Below are positions 46,935 to 59,069 of a stretch of DNA of 64,000 nt, piece by piece. The translations under genes and the position numbers were made by a program. The DNA is from Ganoderma boninense. Taxonomy: Eukaryota > Basidiomycota > Agaricomycetes > Polyporales > Polyporaceae. The stretch covers positions 4,053,053-4,117,052 of the forward strand of contig CM035308.1 of the NCBI GenBank assembly GCA_002900995.3. Direction: 5' to 3'. Positions within the stretch are counted from its first letter, which is position 1. Every line of letters starts with the position of its first letter. The notes under the pieces are model-generated. The model saw nothing but the letters and a program-made list of their open reading frames with translations. It was not told the origin of the DNA and did no database searches.

Positions 46935-49900
46935 CATCGCAAGTTGGCAGGAGGGGAACAGGCATAGGATTGAAGATCATTGTGGGGGGCAGCTGGCGGA
47001 TTGAGAGCATCTCCTCCAGTTGGTTCGCAGAGGTGCTAATACAACAGAATGAGTCAGCCATGGTAGTTGCTAGTTGGATCCAGGTGGGCCCGCCACTGAA
47101 CGTTGTTACGAATGCCACGGTGTATTGTTAGACCCTATGGCCAAGATGATTGACAACCTGGACGAGAGGCACGGCAGCTAGTGTTCATGCAGGTGGGTGA
47201 TAAGATCTGGGATGCTGTCTGGAATGTTTAGGCTTAGGATGTTGCACAGGATGAGGGTGCAAAGCCTCGGAGAAAGAGCAGATGGACTGTGCGGAGGGTT
47301 ACAGAAGAGACTCGGTGCCTGGGCATGCAGTGGACGAGCGACGTGGTGGATGGGACAGTGATGCAGATGGAGGGTGAAGGAACGGGGAGCGGCGAGCGCA
47401 AGGGGATTCTATGTGGCAGCGGCAGTGGAACTCAGGCAGATGCGGGGTCACTGGTGGTCATGCGGGGCTTCAGAAAGAGTGGTGCACATGGCGGGCTGAG
47501 CTACACAGCCTGCGGTTCCACATTAGTTGCAGCGGGGGCGCACATCGCAAGACTGGCTGCGCCCGGACTTGGAGGCCTCCGCGACCAGGAAAATAGGCTG
47601 AATGAGTGCTTGCGGAGCTGCGAATGGCTGTGGAGGGACTCTGAGTGACAAGAGTAGGGTGTCTGCAAGCTCTTGAGCCAGCAGGAGGATGTGGGATTGC
47701 TGGGCATGGTGAAGGAATGAGGCGCCAATGGGGTGGAGTGGGCGACGCTTAGCGCGGGGACAAGCAGACAGAACGACGCAAAATTTGGCACGCGTAGTCT
47801 TGACGTTCATGCGAGGCAGACGGCCGAGTTTGGTGTCAAACGCGTGAGAACTGTGCACGCAGCGGGAAAGCGAAGTCGGACAAGCAAAGGAGGGGCAGGG
47901 ATGAAAAAGGCAGGATAAAATATAATGAATGCGAACAAGTGTGGGGCAAAAGGGACACAGCAAAAGAATGGTACACAAAGGGAGGGGACGACGATGGCAA
48001 GAGATGGCAGAACAAAGCCGAATGGCAAGCACCAGGACTGGGCAATGCGTGGAGACTGAGTGGGACAGCGGTTGGACGAGAGGCGAGAGTGCGAGGGGTA
48101 GAAGTCGGGAATGGTGGAAGCAGAGCACTTGCAAGCTTGGGGGATGCAAGAGAGCGGTAAGGAAGACGTGCATACTGAATTTCGAACAGATCCGACGTCA
48201 ACCAACCTCCCAACAACACAATTAAACCAACCCACAATGCGCACAACGAGCGCCAACTTTGAGCGAGTGCTGACAGAGAACGCGAAAAGCGGCAGCATCG
48301 GAACTTGGTTCTAAGTTTTGCGTAGACGAGGGGAGCTCGCGTACGAATTTCCACGTGAATTGATGGCGAAACGGAGGCTCAGCAGTGTGCAGAGGAGAGG
48401 AACTTCTGCGGGCGAGACACGCAGAATTGCGGAGGCTACCGTGCGAGAACGGCTGCAGCGATGGCCGCGGAACTTGGCGAGGACCTTTGCGCAGACGACG
48501 AGAGCTTGTACGCCAACTTGTGCGGGAAACGAGCAAGATGTGGCGGCTGGGCCAGGTGCAGCATGATAGGGCTTGAGCTGCCAAACTGCGTGGGACTGCG
48601 GGGGCCGTCGGTCGTGAACGGCTGCAACGGCTGGCTCGCGACTTCGCGTGGAGTTGGTCGAGGTGCTAACAGGGCCGTGTGCGGAGTTTCGTGGAGAGCG
48701 GAGTTGTGTGCGAAGCGCAGCATGTCGTCAAAGTTGGGTGAGGCTGAAGACAAGCACTAGGAGGAGCTGAAGTCGACGATCTATGACGAGAGAAACGACG
48801 GTGCGTGGGCTCTTGCAAATTCGCGTGTCACTTGGTGAAGTACTCAGGGGAGTGTGTGCCAAATACGGAGCCGTGCGATGGCAAAATGAAAGAGGGAGGG
48901 TGTGCGCAACACGGGAGAAGCTGAGAGCAGGCGAGTGAGGCTTGGGCAGCAAGTAGCACGCTGATGAATGGTGCGGAGGGCACGAAACTCTCGGGGCACA
49001 GAGGAGAGGGTACCAAAAGCTTTCCCTGAAAGTTTTGTGGGAGTGAGACGACAGGTGCTCGTCTGGTGAGGGTTCTAGCGGGCAGGAACTCGTGCGACGG
49101 GAACTGCGTGCATTGTCGTGGTGTGAAGTCAGGGAAGCGAACGAGCGAAGATGAATGGAGGAGATGACAAATAATAATAGAAGTGAAGGAGCGTGGGGCA
49201 AAAGGGATGCAGCAGAGGATGGTACATGGTACACAACTAGGGGAAGGGTGATGACCAGGAGGGATGGAAAGCAAAGTAGAATGGCAAACAATGGGGCTAG
49301 AGAGGCAGCAAGATTGCAAGTGGTAGAAGTCGGGGACGGCGGGAGTGGAGCACTTGCAAGCTCGGGGGACGCAAGACAACGGTCAGATGAATGCGCATAC
49401 CAAGTTCTGAATGAATTCAACCACGACCGGACTCCCAATAACACCACTAACCCAAATCACAACACACACGACGTGCGTCAACTTGAGGCGATTGCTGAAC
49501 GCGAACACGGAGGGCGGTGGACACAAAACTTGGTATAGACCTTCGTGTGGACGAGATCGGCCTGCGCACCAACTTGCGCGTGACGATGGAGAACTAGAGG
49601 CTCCATGGTGTGTGAAAGGGAGAGCCTCCTCCTGGCGAGATGCGCTGAATTGCGGAGGCTACTGCGCAGGAATCAATGGAGTGGCAGCAGCAAAACTTGG
49701 TTGGAACCTCTGCACGGAGGAGGAGAGTTTGCTTATCAAGTTTTGCGCAAACTGAACAGGAACTGACGGCCAGATGATGCGGAGAAGAGAGGGCTAGTGG
49801 CTGCGAGGAGGCGTGGATGGGGCGCAACAGACGGTGTGTAGCCCCGGAACGAGTGGACAGATTGTCGCCAAATTTGAAACGCACGGTCTTGACTACCGCA

Positions 49901-51180
49901 CAAAGGGGCTTGCTGAGTTTAAGGCCGAAAGGGCGAGAACTACGCACGGGGTCGAGGTGCGAAGTGGAAGAGAGAGATGAATACTCAAAGGTGGAGCTTA
50001 CCTTGTTCAGCGACGTAGAAGCCACAGAAGCCATCCAGATCGTCCACAGGTGGTGCAAAACTCCCAGGAAAGCAATCTAGAAGCAAGGATAGGAGAAGGC
50101 GCCGTGAAATAAGAGATCAGAGCTTAAGTCCAAACACCGACTGCTTTAGTGAGCACCAGCTGAGTCTGGGATGGAGATCAGAAGGTAGAAGTTCAACGCA
50201 CCAATCATAATGCAGCGTGGAAGACAAGCGTGGCATGATGGAAGTGTTGGTGGAGGGCACGAGGTCGATCGAGGAGCTTGGCCTGTATACAGGCCAAGTG
50301 AGTCAAAGTTCCTTCGCTGGATGGTCCAGCCTTCCGCCCGGGTGGATGGCATTCGCGCCCCGTGCATCAGACCAGACCACGGCACCTGCGAGAATGAACG
50401 AGCTTCACCTGGTGTAACAGCAGTCAAGAGGGAGGATATGACGAGCTGGACGCCACGTTGCGTCCAACAACAGCCAGTGCGCATCATGTGCTCAACAGCG
50501 CCACCCACGTGGACGGCTAACGCACTGACTTGTCTCAGAGCTCCTCCCAGTGCAGTACACCGCCGCCATTCCGTTCCTGTCTCCACTCTGCTCTGGCTGG
50601 CTCCTGGCAATCCACCGCACTGGTCACCAAATCAATGCCCTGCAAGAAGGAACACTGCATACGCGCTTCGAGAGGAGAAGTCCGAGTCGGGATGCCAGGC
50701 CGGGTGAGGCTGGTGCATCTGACACCGGCTTTCCAACATGTCGCACCCAGTCTATCTCGCCTTCGTCTCTCTGCCTCCACCTCCGGCTCACTCGTTCACC
50801 ATCCGCTTCTACGGATGCTGCGTCAATCCTCCTCATTCCCGCTACCTCCATCACTGGCACCTCTTTGCGCCCTCCACCTATCTCTCAACTGGCTCCAATC
50901 TGCATCGCAGTCAGAGTCACGGGCACAATCGAGCACAAGAGTAGGGGCTCCGAAGCGCATGGATGGGGAAGCCCGGGGAGCAGGGAGACTCATGATGAGA
51001 GGGGCAGGATGAGCGGGAGGAACACAAGGTAAGCCAGTTCTAATGCTTTGCGCATTTCGCAGTGTGATCCATGCGACTCCCCAACCATGGATTGCATGGA
51101 CCGCCCACTGCCAGACCCACTGCCCCGACTGCAGCCCCACCCACTGCCCGACAAAATGGCAATCATTCCAAGCATTTCTT
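46935..51180. other. Gene-poor stretch with old repeats
   Basis: Frames up to about 240 codons exist on the minus strand, but their peptides are low-complexity (Leu/Pro/Ser/His-rich), and similar ones appear twice because the DNA is duplicated (see 47820-49780). No conserved motif or splice series was found in 49781-51180. Confidence 0.55.
47820..49780 (+). repeat. Diverged tandem duplication, unit about 1.25 kb
   Basis: 47820-48560 and 49095-49780 share ordered blocks: gtggggcaaaagggac/tgcagca, gtagaagtcggg, gagcacttgcaagct.ggggga and gaattgcggaggctac. Substitutions and indels are numerous, so the duplication is old. Neither copy has a convincing gene. Confidence 0.75.
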
Positions 51181-51665
51181 AGATGCCGCATCCAGTGCGC
51201 CCTGTGCACGCCTACTCCCACCTGCCTCAAGATCGGCCCCACATCGCATAACCAGCGGTCGATGTCCCCGGGGACGCGATACTTCAATGCTCAGGCCCTC
51301 CATCCACCATGGGATCAAGTAGCGAGGGCCGCCGTGCAAGACCTCGTCCTCGGCAGCGGCGTCGACTGCGCCATGCGCGCACCTACCCCCACCCACCTCA
51401 AGATCAGCTCGACATCGCGTCCCTGGTGATTGACAACCTCGGGGACGCGATTCTTCGCATCTCAAGCCCTCCATCCACCATAGGTTCAAGCGGTGAGAGT
51501 GGCCGTGTCGCGTGCAGTCTGCCTGCGCCTACCACTGCCCGCCCCGAAGACTGGCTGCAGAACGTTGCACCTGAGGTCGACACACCCGCAGACGCAATAC
51601 CACGATGCTGAGGCCCTCTGTCCATCGCGTGTTGGAGTGGCAAAGGCCACAGCACAGGAACACAT
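51181..51665 (+). repeat. Three diverged tandem units of about 160 bases
   Basis: Each unit contains cgcctac..ccacct-type sequence, then cg.gacgcgat.cttc, then aggccctc.atccacc. The three units run about 51181-51340, 51341-51500 and 51501-51665. The third is the most diverged. No coding potential is evident. Confidence 0.7.
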
Positions 51666-51932
51666 CCTTGGCTGTGGAAGAGGGGATGGGTACTCAGGAC
51701 AATCTCAGACATGGGTGTCTAGCCTTGTGGAGGTTGTATATGACATTGAGTCGCTTCACAGATGATGTGTGGCTCAGCTGGAGCCAGTACCGTTCTACAA
51801 GCATGTAAAACAACTCTATTTGTATACTTATAGTTGACGCTTCTCACGGGTTTGAAACCGTGTGACATCATGAGTGCTTCTATCATGATCAACCCTCATC
51901 ACTGTTGTGCACACTGAACTGTACCACGACGC

Positions 51933-52331
51933 ATGCTCAACATGCATTCTTTTAAGGCCAACCCTCCAAAAGACTCAGGGCAAGACAATGATGAGAAGAT
52001 GGTTGAGGATATTCTTTCAGAGCCATTGTCACCAGAAGTCTCCTTTTCCAGTGAGTACCCTGACATGCTGACTGGTCCCTTACCCCTTGCCCAGGCTGAT
52101 GCATGTATTGCACTAGGCAATACTTGCGAGATGGACCTGGATGAGAGTGATGGAAGTCCTATCCTGATCCATCTTGACTCACAACAAGGGGACAGAGAAA
52201 TTGGTGGAGAGGAATTCAATGTCGTTGTTGCCATGCAAGATAGTGTAGCATTTAGAAATATTAGTGGTAAGCCTTCTCCATGCATGCAATTGCTCAAGGT
52301 TGAACAGGACATGTTGGAAACTAGAATCTAA
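51933..52331 (+). CDS. Acidic frame, separate gene or 5' exon of the next gene
   Basis: The frame of 132 codons starts with an ATG and is acidic and Ser/Pro-rich (for example NDEKMVEDILSEPLSPEV). A possible donor lies near 52265 (gtaagc). Another exon-like frame begins near 52440 (MSSRITTSPECMDQVQKA) and could join across an intron ending aaatttag to the exon at 52623. It may therefore be the disordered N-terminus of the dioxygenase gene. No family is recognised. Confidence 0.35.
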   Translation: MLNMHSFKANPPKDSGQDNDEKMVEDILSEPLSPEVSFSSEYPDMLTGPLPLAQADACIALGNTCEMDLDESDGSPILIHLDSQQGDREIGGEEFNVVVAMQDSVAFRNISGKPSPCMQLLKVEQDMLETRI

Positions 52332-52622
52332 TCAGGTCTTGGGCCAGCCAGTCTTGCTGACACCACCTGACAAACAAATGATGCCATTTCCCATGTGAGT
52401 TGATTGTCTGGCACATATTGAATGCACTTTGAAGGATGTCCTCTAGAATCACCACCTCACCAGAGTGCATGGACCAGGTTCAGAAAGCAACCAAATTCAA
52501 TTTCTACCATCTTGTCAAGCCTCATCTAGATGAACTGTCCATTACTGGCACAGAGGTACTGGAATAGTCTTTATTTGACAACTCAAACACATTAAGAGCT
52601 CACAAAAATTTAGAATCTGCAT

Positions 52623-55600
52623 ATGTTGGAGACTGGCCAGTCTACAGAGCCAGAGACATCCCAACTGACCCAGAACCGTAGGCTGGCTAGGGTAAGTCTC
52701 TCTTCTTGCAGTGGGGTTGAAATATTAGAATCTGTATCTAAACATTACTGGGTGTGTAGGAAAAGGCACGAAGTCGTCGGGCTCTTATGCGCAAAATTGA
52801 ATCAGGACAGAAACATTCTGCCAATGCCATTGCTACCATTGTCACCCTCGCTGATCTTCCCATGACTGAGGGTGGGTGGAAAGGCCTTGATTACAATCAT
52901 CGTAAGGAAGACAAATTGCGAGAGGCATGGCGCAATGGAACTATTGGACAAGAGATGGCTGCCAAGAAATTTGTCAAAGTACCATACACTGGGTCTGTTA
53001 GAGTTCACGCCGGAGGAAGAAGATGATGAGAATGCAGATGATGATTGTGGGAAGAGAAGCGCAGGATTAAGTACAAGCGTTAAGGAACAAAGGACATTGT
53101 ACCGTACACATGGTGTATTGTAAAGAGTAATAAAAGTGGTGTTAATACACATTCTAATGAGTAAGTAAATAAGAGAACAAACGGGACAAACACACGGAAA
53201 CGTTCTACTCCAACACTCCCCCTCAACTCTGCACCAGAAGGATGCCGAGTTGCGTCCTCAAAGCCTGAAAGCGATCGCGCGGGAGGGCCTTCGTGAAGAG
53301 ATCAGCCGAGTTAATGTCCGTGGGACAGTACTCGAGACGGATCGTCTCGGCGGCGATGCACTCGCGTATGAAGTGATGGCGTATGTCGATGTGCTTTGAC
53401 CGCGAGTGCTGAACGTTGTCTTTCGAGAGCTCGATCGCTGACTTGTTGTCCGCGTTTAGCTTGGTTGCAACGTCCTGCGCGAAGGTAAGCTCTGCCATGA
53501 TGGCACGCATCCAGATCCCGTGTCACGCGGCGTAGGCGACGGCCATATACTCCGCTTCCATCGAAGAAAGTGCGACCGTGGTCTGCTTCTTCAAGCTCTA
53601 AGCAACCACGGCGTTCCCGACCAGGAACACGTAGCCGGAAATCGACCACCGGTCATCCGGATTTGATCCCCAGTCTGCGTCCGAGTACCCCTCGAGCCTG
53701 AGGTTTACGTAGTATGCGCGGAGGCGTGGTGCGCCCTTGCCTGTAAAGGTAATGCCGTAGTTGTGCGTCTCCTTTAAGTACCGAAGAACGCGCTTGACTG
53801 CGGTCCAGTGGTCGGGGCCCGGGCGCGAACTGTACTGGGACAGTGCCTGCATGGCGTAACCGATGTCGGGCCGAGTGCCAAGAGCCGCGTACATCAGAGA
53901 GCCGATAGCCACCTGGTACGGCACATCACGCATCTCCGAGAGGTCAGCATCGTCGGGTGCCTTGACGAGCTTGACATTCAGGTCGAGAGGGGTGCTGACG
54001 GGGTTTGCGTCAGCCATGCCAAAATGCTCAAGTACACGGAGGATGTACTGAGATTGGCAGATGCTGAGCGTGTGAGAAGGGCGGTCGCGCGAGATCTCTA
54101 GGCCAAGGAAAAGACTAGGCATGCCAAGGTCAGTGATCTTGACGCGCTTTGCAAGGCCGGTCGCGAAGCTGTCCATCAGGCCAGTAGTGTCGGCTAGAGC
54201 GAGCATGTCATCGACGTGAACACCGACGATCGTGAGCCCGTTCTTGTCCTGCCGGAGGTAGACGCACGGGTCCAAGTTGAGCCGTCGGAAGCCAAGTTCG
54301 TCCACCATGATCTGGTTGAAGTGGATGTTCCACTTCCTGCCACCCTGCTTTAGTCCATAGAGAGCTTTCTGCAGCCGCAGAGCCTTGTGCGTGCCATCCT
54401 CATAGCCAGGAGGCTGGCGCATATAGATCTCCTCATCGAGATCTGCATTGAGGTAAGCTCCAACGACGTCGAACTGACGCATCTCCATATTCCGTTCGGT
54501 GCCAATGGCGAACAGAATGCGGACAGAGTTGGTGCGAATCACGGGCACAAATGTATCAAAGACGTCGTAGCCAGGAATCTGGGAAAAACCCTGCGCGACA
54601 AGACGTGCCTTGAACTTGAGCTCATGCTCGAGATTCTCTTTGATGCGGTAGACCCAGGTGCATCCGATTGCCTTCCGATCAGGCGGCAAGTCGACCATGG
54701 TCCACGTACCAAGCTTCTGAAGCTGCGCGATCTCGGCGTCCATAGCGGCCCGCCATTTCTCTGCCTCGGGTAGCGCCACAGCTTCCTTGAACATGCGAGG
54801 TTCGCGAGCGGTGGGCGTGCCGTGAAGGGTGAGCAGACAGAGAAAGTGGGACTCCGGGTCGTCAACAAGCTGTTCAACCTCGTCTTCCTCATCGCGGCTG
54901 GGTGCAGGTGCACGGGTCGGCGCCTTGATTACCTTGCCTCTTCCATCTTCAGAGGCCTTGTAATCGATGCGCGGGATATTGCGCAGCGTGCGCGGTTTGG
55001 ATGCCACGGGCGTGGGCTTTGAAGGCAGGGCTGGTGCGGGCGCATCAGTAGACTGCGCAGTCAATGGCACGCGATCTCCCCCTGACGCCTGCTCGCCACC
55101 AGTTACATTCTCCCCCTCGAGCGGTGTCGGGACGGAGAGCTCCACGAGATCGTACTCGTCCTCCGAGTCGGGTGCTGGCTGCGTGCGCTTCGGAACAGCA
55201 AATATAATATTGCGAGACTTACCGATGCGCCGCGCCTTCAGATCGTAAAACTTCCACCCCTTGGATCCTGGAGCCATGCCCACGAAACGCATGGGCTGCG
55301 ACTTCGGATCCAGCTTCGTCCGCTTCTTGCGGTCCGTGAGGACCCAGCACTTCGCTCCCCACTCCTACAGATCGAACACATCCGGCTTCCGGCCAGACCA
55401 GACCTCCTCCGGGGTCTTGTCCTTGAGTTCGCGCATAGGAGAGCGGTTCTTCAGGTACGCGACATGCGTGACGGCTTCGGGCCAGAGGAACTTCGGGAGG
55501 TCCATCTCAATCAGGATCGCGAGCGCACGGTCCATGATGGTACGGTTGACGCGTTCGGCGACTCCGTTCTGGGCAGACGAGTTTGGAGTGGTGGTATCGA

Positions 55601-58600
55601 GTTCGATCCCCTCGGCATGAAGATACTTGATGAAGTCCTTGCTGAGGTACTCACTGCCATTATCGCAGCGGATCTTCTTCAGCTTGACCCCGTGGACATT
55701 TTAGACGTGAGCTTGATAAGCCTTAAAGAACTCGAGCTCATCCGTCTTGGTCTTGGAAAATTCTACGACCGTCCGCCGCGAATGCGCATCAGTGAAAGTC
55801 GAAAAGTACTTCTCACCGCGGATGCCGGTCGTCGGAGCCTTTCCCCATAGGTCCATCACCGTGAGATCCCCAATTGCCTCCACCACTGTCTCCGACTTCC
55901 TCGGGTACGGCGCCACTGTCTGCTTTGTGCGAACACACGATTCGCACTGCTCTGATGGCGGCACCGACTCGTCGACCTCCATCCCCTCAACAAGGCCCTT
56001 CTTCTTCATCGAGATGACCGCCTTCATCCCGATGTGCCCCAGGACCCGATGCCACTCGTCGTAGGTCCTCTTTCGCTTGGGGCGTGCGACCGCCGCGGCA
56101 CACGCGACATCGGCGGGCTTTCCAGGCACAACGGCCACCCGCATCACGTAGAGGTTTCCGACGCGATCCCCGGTCGCGTACACCCGCCCCTTCGGGTTCC
56201 GAAACAGAATCGTACCTGATTCCATCGTGATCTTGTGCCCACCGGCCTCGACGCGGCCGAGAGCGATCAGGTTGTGAGGGATTGCGGGGGCATGGACTAC
56301 GTCGCGGAGCTGAATGACGGTTTTGCGGCCTTCGTACTCGAATTCGAGGTTGATGTCGCCAACGCCGAGGATGGGCGTGATGCCAGCGCCTTTGAGGGTG
56401 CGGCCTGGGGTCAGCTCATAGGTAGAGAAATCAGCGCGTTGGTGCGCGACGTGCACCGTCGTGGCCGAGTATGAAACCCAGGCGTCAGCAGCAACTCGCG
56501 CCGCAAGCGCGACCGAGTCCGAGTCCGAGTCGTCCACCTCCTCGAGCAGCGCGAACGCGTACTCCGAGTCGCTGTCCGATTCTTCAGCTGCCAGGGCCTT
56601 CGGGTCCTCCTTCTTCTCCTTCTTGCCACCCCCTCTCGCCTCATTCCTCCCCTTTCCATGTCCGCTGTCCTTCCCCTTCCCCTTCCTATCGTGGTTTGGG
56701 CAATCCCGCTGGTAGCCGGTTTTGCCACACTTGAAACATTTTGGTCCCTTCTTTTTGCCCGACGAGCGCGCGAACAAAGCGGTGGCCGAGTCGTTGATCC
56801 GGCTGGCGTGCTGTCGAATACGCGAGACAATCTCGTCGGAATCGCTGAGGTCCCTCGTGTGATTGATCGACGAGACCATTGGGTCCCAGCTCTCCGGGAG
56901 CGCGGTGAGGAGCGTGATCGAAAACTCTTCTTCAGATAAGTCGAAGCCCATGCAAGCGAGCGACTCACGCAGGCCGACCATTGTCCTAAGGAACTCCTCG
57001 GCGTCGTCCGACTCGCAGTATTGCGCCTGAAGCAACTTGCGGCGGATCTGAACCACGTGCAAGATCCCTTTCGGCTCGAAGTTCTTCTCCAAACGCGACC
57101 ACGCGTCCGCGCTGGTGGTGCAACGCTTGAGGGTGTGAACGAGGGACTTACTTACGCGCATGCGAATTGCACTGAGCGCGCTCTGATCCACCTTCCTCCA
57201 CTGATCCAACTTTTCCAACTCCTCCGTTGTCGGCTTCTCCTTGTCCTTCAGCTTTGGCTTGTTCTTCTCCTGGACGTACTCCCACAGCCCTAACCCGTGA
57301 AGTAAATCCTCCATCTGGACACTCCAGGATCCCCAATCCTCAACTCCGGTGAGTGGGTCGATCCGAATGCGGGTAGCAGCGGCATCGGTGGCGGTCGCCA
57401 TTGTCGAGTGGCAAGCAAGATAAGCGAGACAGATTTACAAGAGAAGCGAGAGTGAGTGTCCTGCAGTGAAGCGTAGATCCGGTTAGAGCACTGCAGGGCT
57501 CATAACCTGTTAGAGTTCACGCCGGAGGAAGAAGATGATGAGAATGCAGATGATGATTGCGGGAAGAGAAGCGCAAGATTAAGTACAAGCATTAAGGAAC
57601 AAAGGACATTGTACCGTACACATGGCGTATTGTAAAGAGTAATAAAAGCGGTGTTAATACACATTCTAATGAGTAAGTAAATAAGAGAACAAACGGGACA
57701 AACACACGGAAACGTTCTACTCCAACAGGGTCAGTCACTCAAAGCAACATGGTTTAATATGTTTCATATGTTTAATCTGACCTTGAGTGAAGGACGCCTA
57801 CCTGGCTTGTGGATATGCAAGGCATTGGCTGGGGATTTAGGACCGAACGGTTGGCATTCATGTTGGAAGCACGACCTGGGAGATTGTCATTACAGGACTT
57901 ATTCAACTGGGAGTGTGCTACCTATATAGAGCGGTGTGGGGACATTTCCAAAACAGCTCAAGATGACAATGACCGTGGAGATCACTGGTATGACATTGAT
58001 GGAGCAGACAGACAGAACAAAACAGTAAGCAACTATGAATGCATTGATTATTGCAATGGATGGCTCATTGGATAATGATGTCAGCTACTAAACTGGACGG
58101 CTTGGCATAGGAAGAATCGCCACCATACCCTGTGGTTGTTGGGGGAAGGACGTGAGGAATTAGCGACATGGAGGCTCATGTGAGTAAATATCTTCAAGGT
58201 AGGCATAGCAACTCACAGTGCACTGTAATTACAGATGTCATGCTGCACGAACCCTTGCAATCAGAGCCCCCCTTATAGCAGCTCGAGTACTAGCCTGCCA
58301 GAAATCCCTTGAGGCACAAGGTGTTGATCCTAAGATTGCAAAACCCCTGTTTGGATTGTGGTACAACTACTGCATCAATGGTGCACGTCCATTCGGCCCA
58401 GTTCAAGGTGTCAGTTGTGCCCCACATACTGATAGTCAAAACCTGGCTGTCATGATGTGCTGCCTGTATATATATGGTGAGGATAACTTTATTCTGTACA
58501 AGTCAATGTGATAGTAAAAATAGTTCATTGTACACAGGCAACTTTGACTGGAAGGAGAAGGCATGGCTTGTGCTATGGGAGGCTAAGCTGGTGGTAGAAC

Positions 58601-58959
58601 TTCCCATTGGCGTCCTGTTCTACTACCCCTCAGCCCTATTCATTCATTTCAACATCAACATCACTGGTGAGTGGCTTTGTATATTAATAAACACAATCCA
58701 TTGAGTTATTGGCTTGAAAGATTTTGATCGCTATATTGTGACAACCAAGATGGGGGAGGTTCCTACTCCAAAGAATGAGGGAACTCGCATACATGAAGTG
58801 AAGGGTAGAGGGTCAATTGTGCTCTTTAATCAAGCCTCTATGTTCCAGCTTGCAGAGCTTGGACATACCATAAAAGAGGGCAAGGAGCTAGGGATAGATA
58901 CTTCATCTGACAATGATGCTTACATTGCTAGCATGCCACGGCCTAGGGTAGACTTATAA
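52623..58959 (+). CDS. TET/JBP-type 2-oxoglutarate Fe(II) dioxygenase
   Basis: Exons 52623-52691, 52760-52992, 57793-58024, 58085-58179, 58235-58476, 58538-58666 and 58721-58959 join in phase to give 412 residues. Iron ligands are visible as H274 and D276 (APHTDSQN) and H327 (SALFIHFN). R363 (KGRGSIVLFNQASMF) is a candidate 2-oxoglutarate contact. An upstream block TLADLPMTEGGWKGL and the junction VPYTGTPTWLVD are also characteristic. The motif spacing and wording match the expanded Agaricomycete dioxygenases that I relate to the TET/JBP group. TET enzymes oxidise 5-methylcytosine in DNA, and that activity is inferred here. The second intron carries a whole Copia element. If that intron is still spliced, the protein is intact. 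The true start may lie further upstream. Confidence 0.72.
52996..53215 (-). repeat. 3' LTR of the Copia element
   Basis: It is 220 bases long and differs from the 5' LTR at five positions, all transitions, with no indels. Confidence 0.95.
53216..53227 (-). other. Polypurine tract of the Copia element
   Basis: Read on the minus strand, gttgagggggag abuts the 3' LTR, where plus-strand DNA synthesis is primed. It overlaps the stop codon of the polyprotein frame (53223-53225). Confidence 0.8.
53223..57401 (-). pseudogene. Copia gag-pol polyprotein with four nonsense codons
   Basis: One frame of 1393 codons encodes Gag with a zinc knuckle (CFKCGKTGYQRDC, with Tyr where His is expected). A protease region follows in which the usual DSG is not visible (WVSYSATTVH). 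The integrase has the HHCC part (WHRVLGH...CESC) and the core MDLWG. The reverse transcriptase has GYEDGTHKALRLQKALYGLKQ and HVDDM, and the RNase H end is DNKSAIELSKD. In-frame stops lie at 55701-55703 (TAA), 55365-55367 (TAG), 53598-53600 (TAG) and 53523-53525 (TGA). Each could come from CAA, CAG, TGG or CGA by a single C-to-T or G-to-A change. No frameshift is needed. This copy cannot make a full polyprotein. Confidence 0.92.
57508..57727 (-). repeat. 5' LTR of the Copia element
   Basis: It is 220 bases long, starting TGTTGGAG and ending CTCTAACA on the minus strand. The bases immediately downstream (ggttatgagccctgc on the minus strand) hold the primer-binding position. I could not match them to a particular tRNA. 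Confidence 0.95.
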
Positions 58960-59069
58960 GAGTATATTTATAGCCCAATAATTGGCCAGAGCAGCACATT
59001 ACAAGACTACAAGAATCTCAGCTAAAAGAAATTTATATACAGACAGTACTGAGAACTCTGTGAACCATG

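Larger units (their letters stand above)
52996..57727 (-). mobile_element. Full-length Copia LTR retrotransposon
   Basis: The element is 4732 bases long, with 220-base LTRs at 52996-53215 and 57508-57727, each ending in TG...CA, and a 5-base target duplication gggtc (52991-52995 and 57728-57732). Read on the minus strand, the order is gag, protease, integrase, reverse transcriptase, RNase H, which is the Copia (Ty1) order. A purine tract precedes the 3' LTR. The host target spans the last two exon bases and first three intron bases of the dioxygenase gene. Confidence 0.97.

Noticed and set aside
47523..49447. Minus-strand frames of 216 and 239 codons with similar peptides
   Set aside because: The similarity comes from duplicated DNA. 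The peptides are low-complexity, and no start, splice or family support was found.
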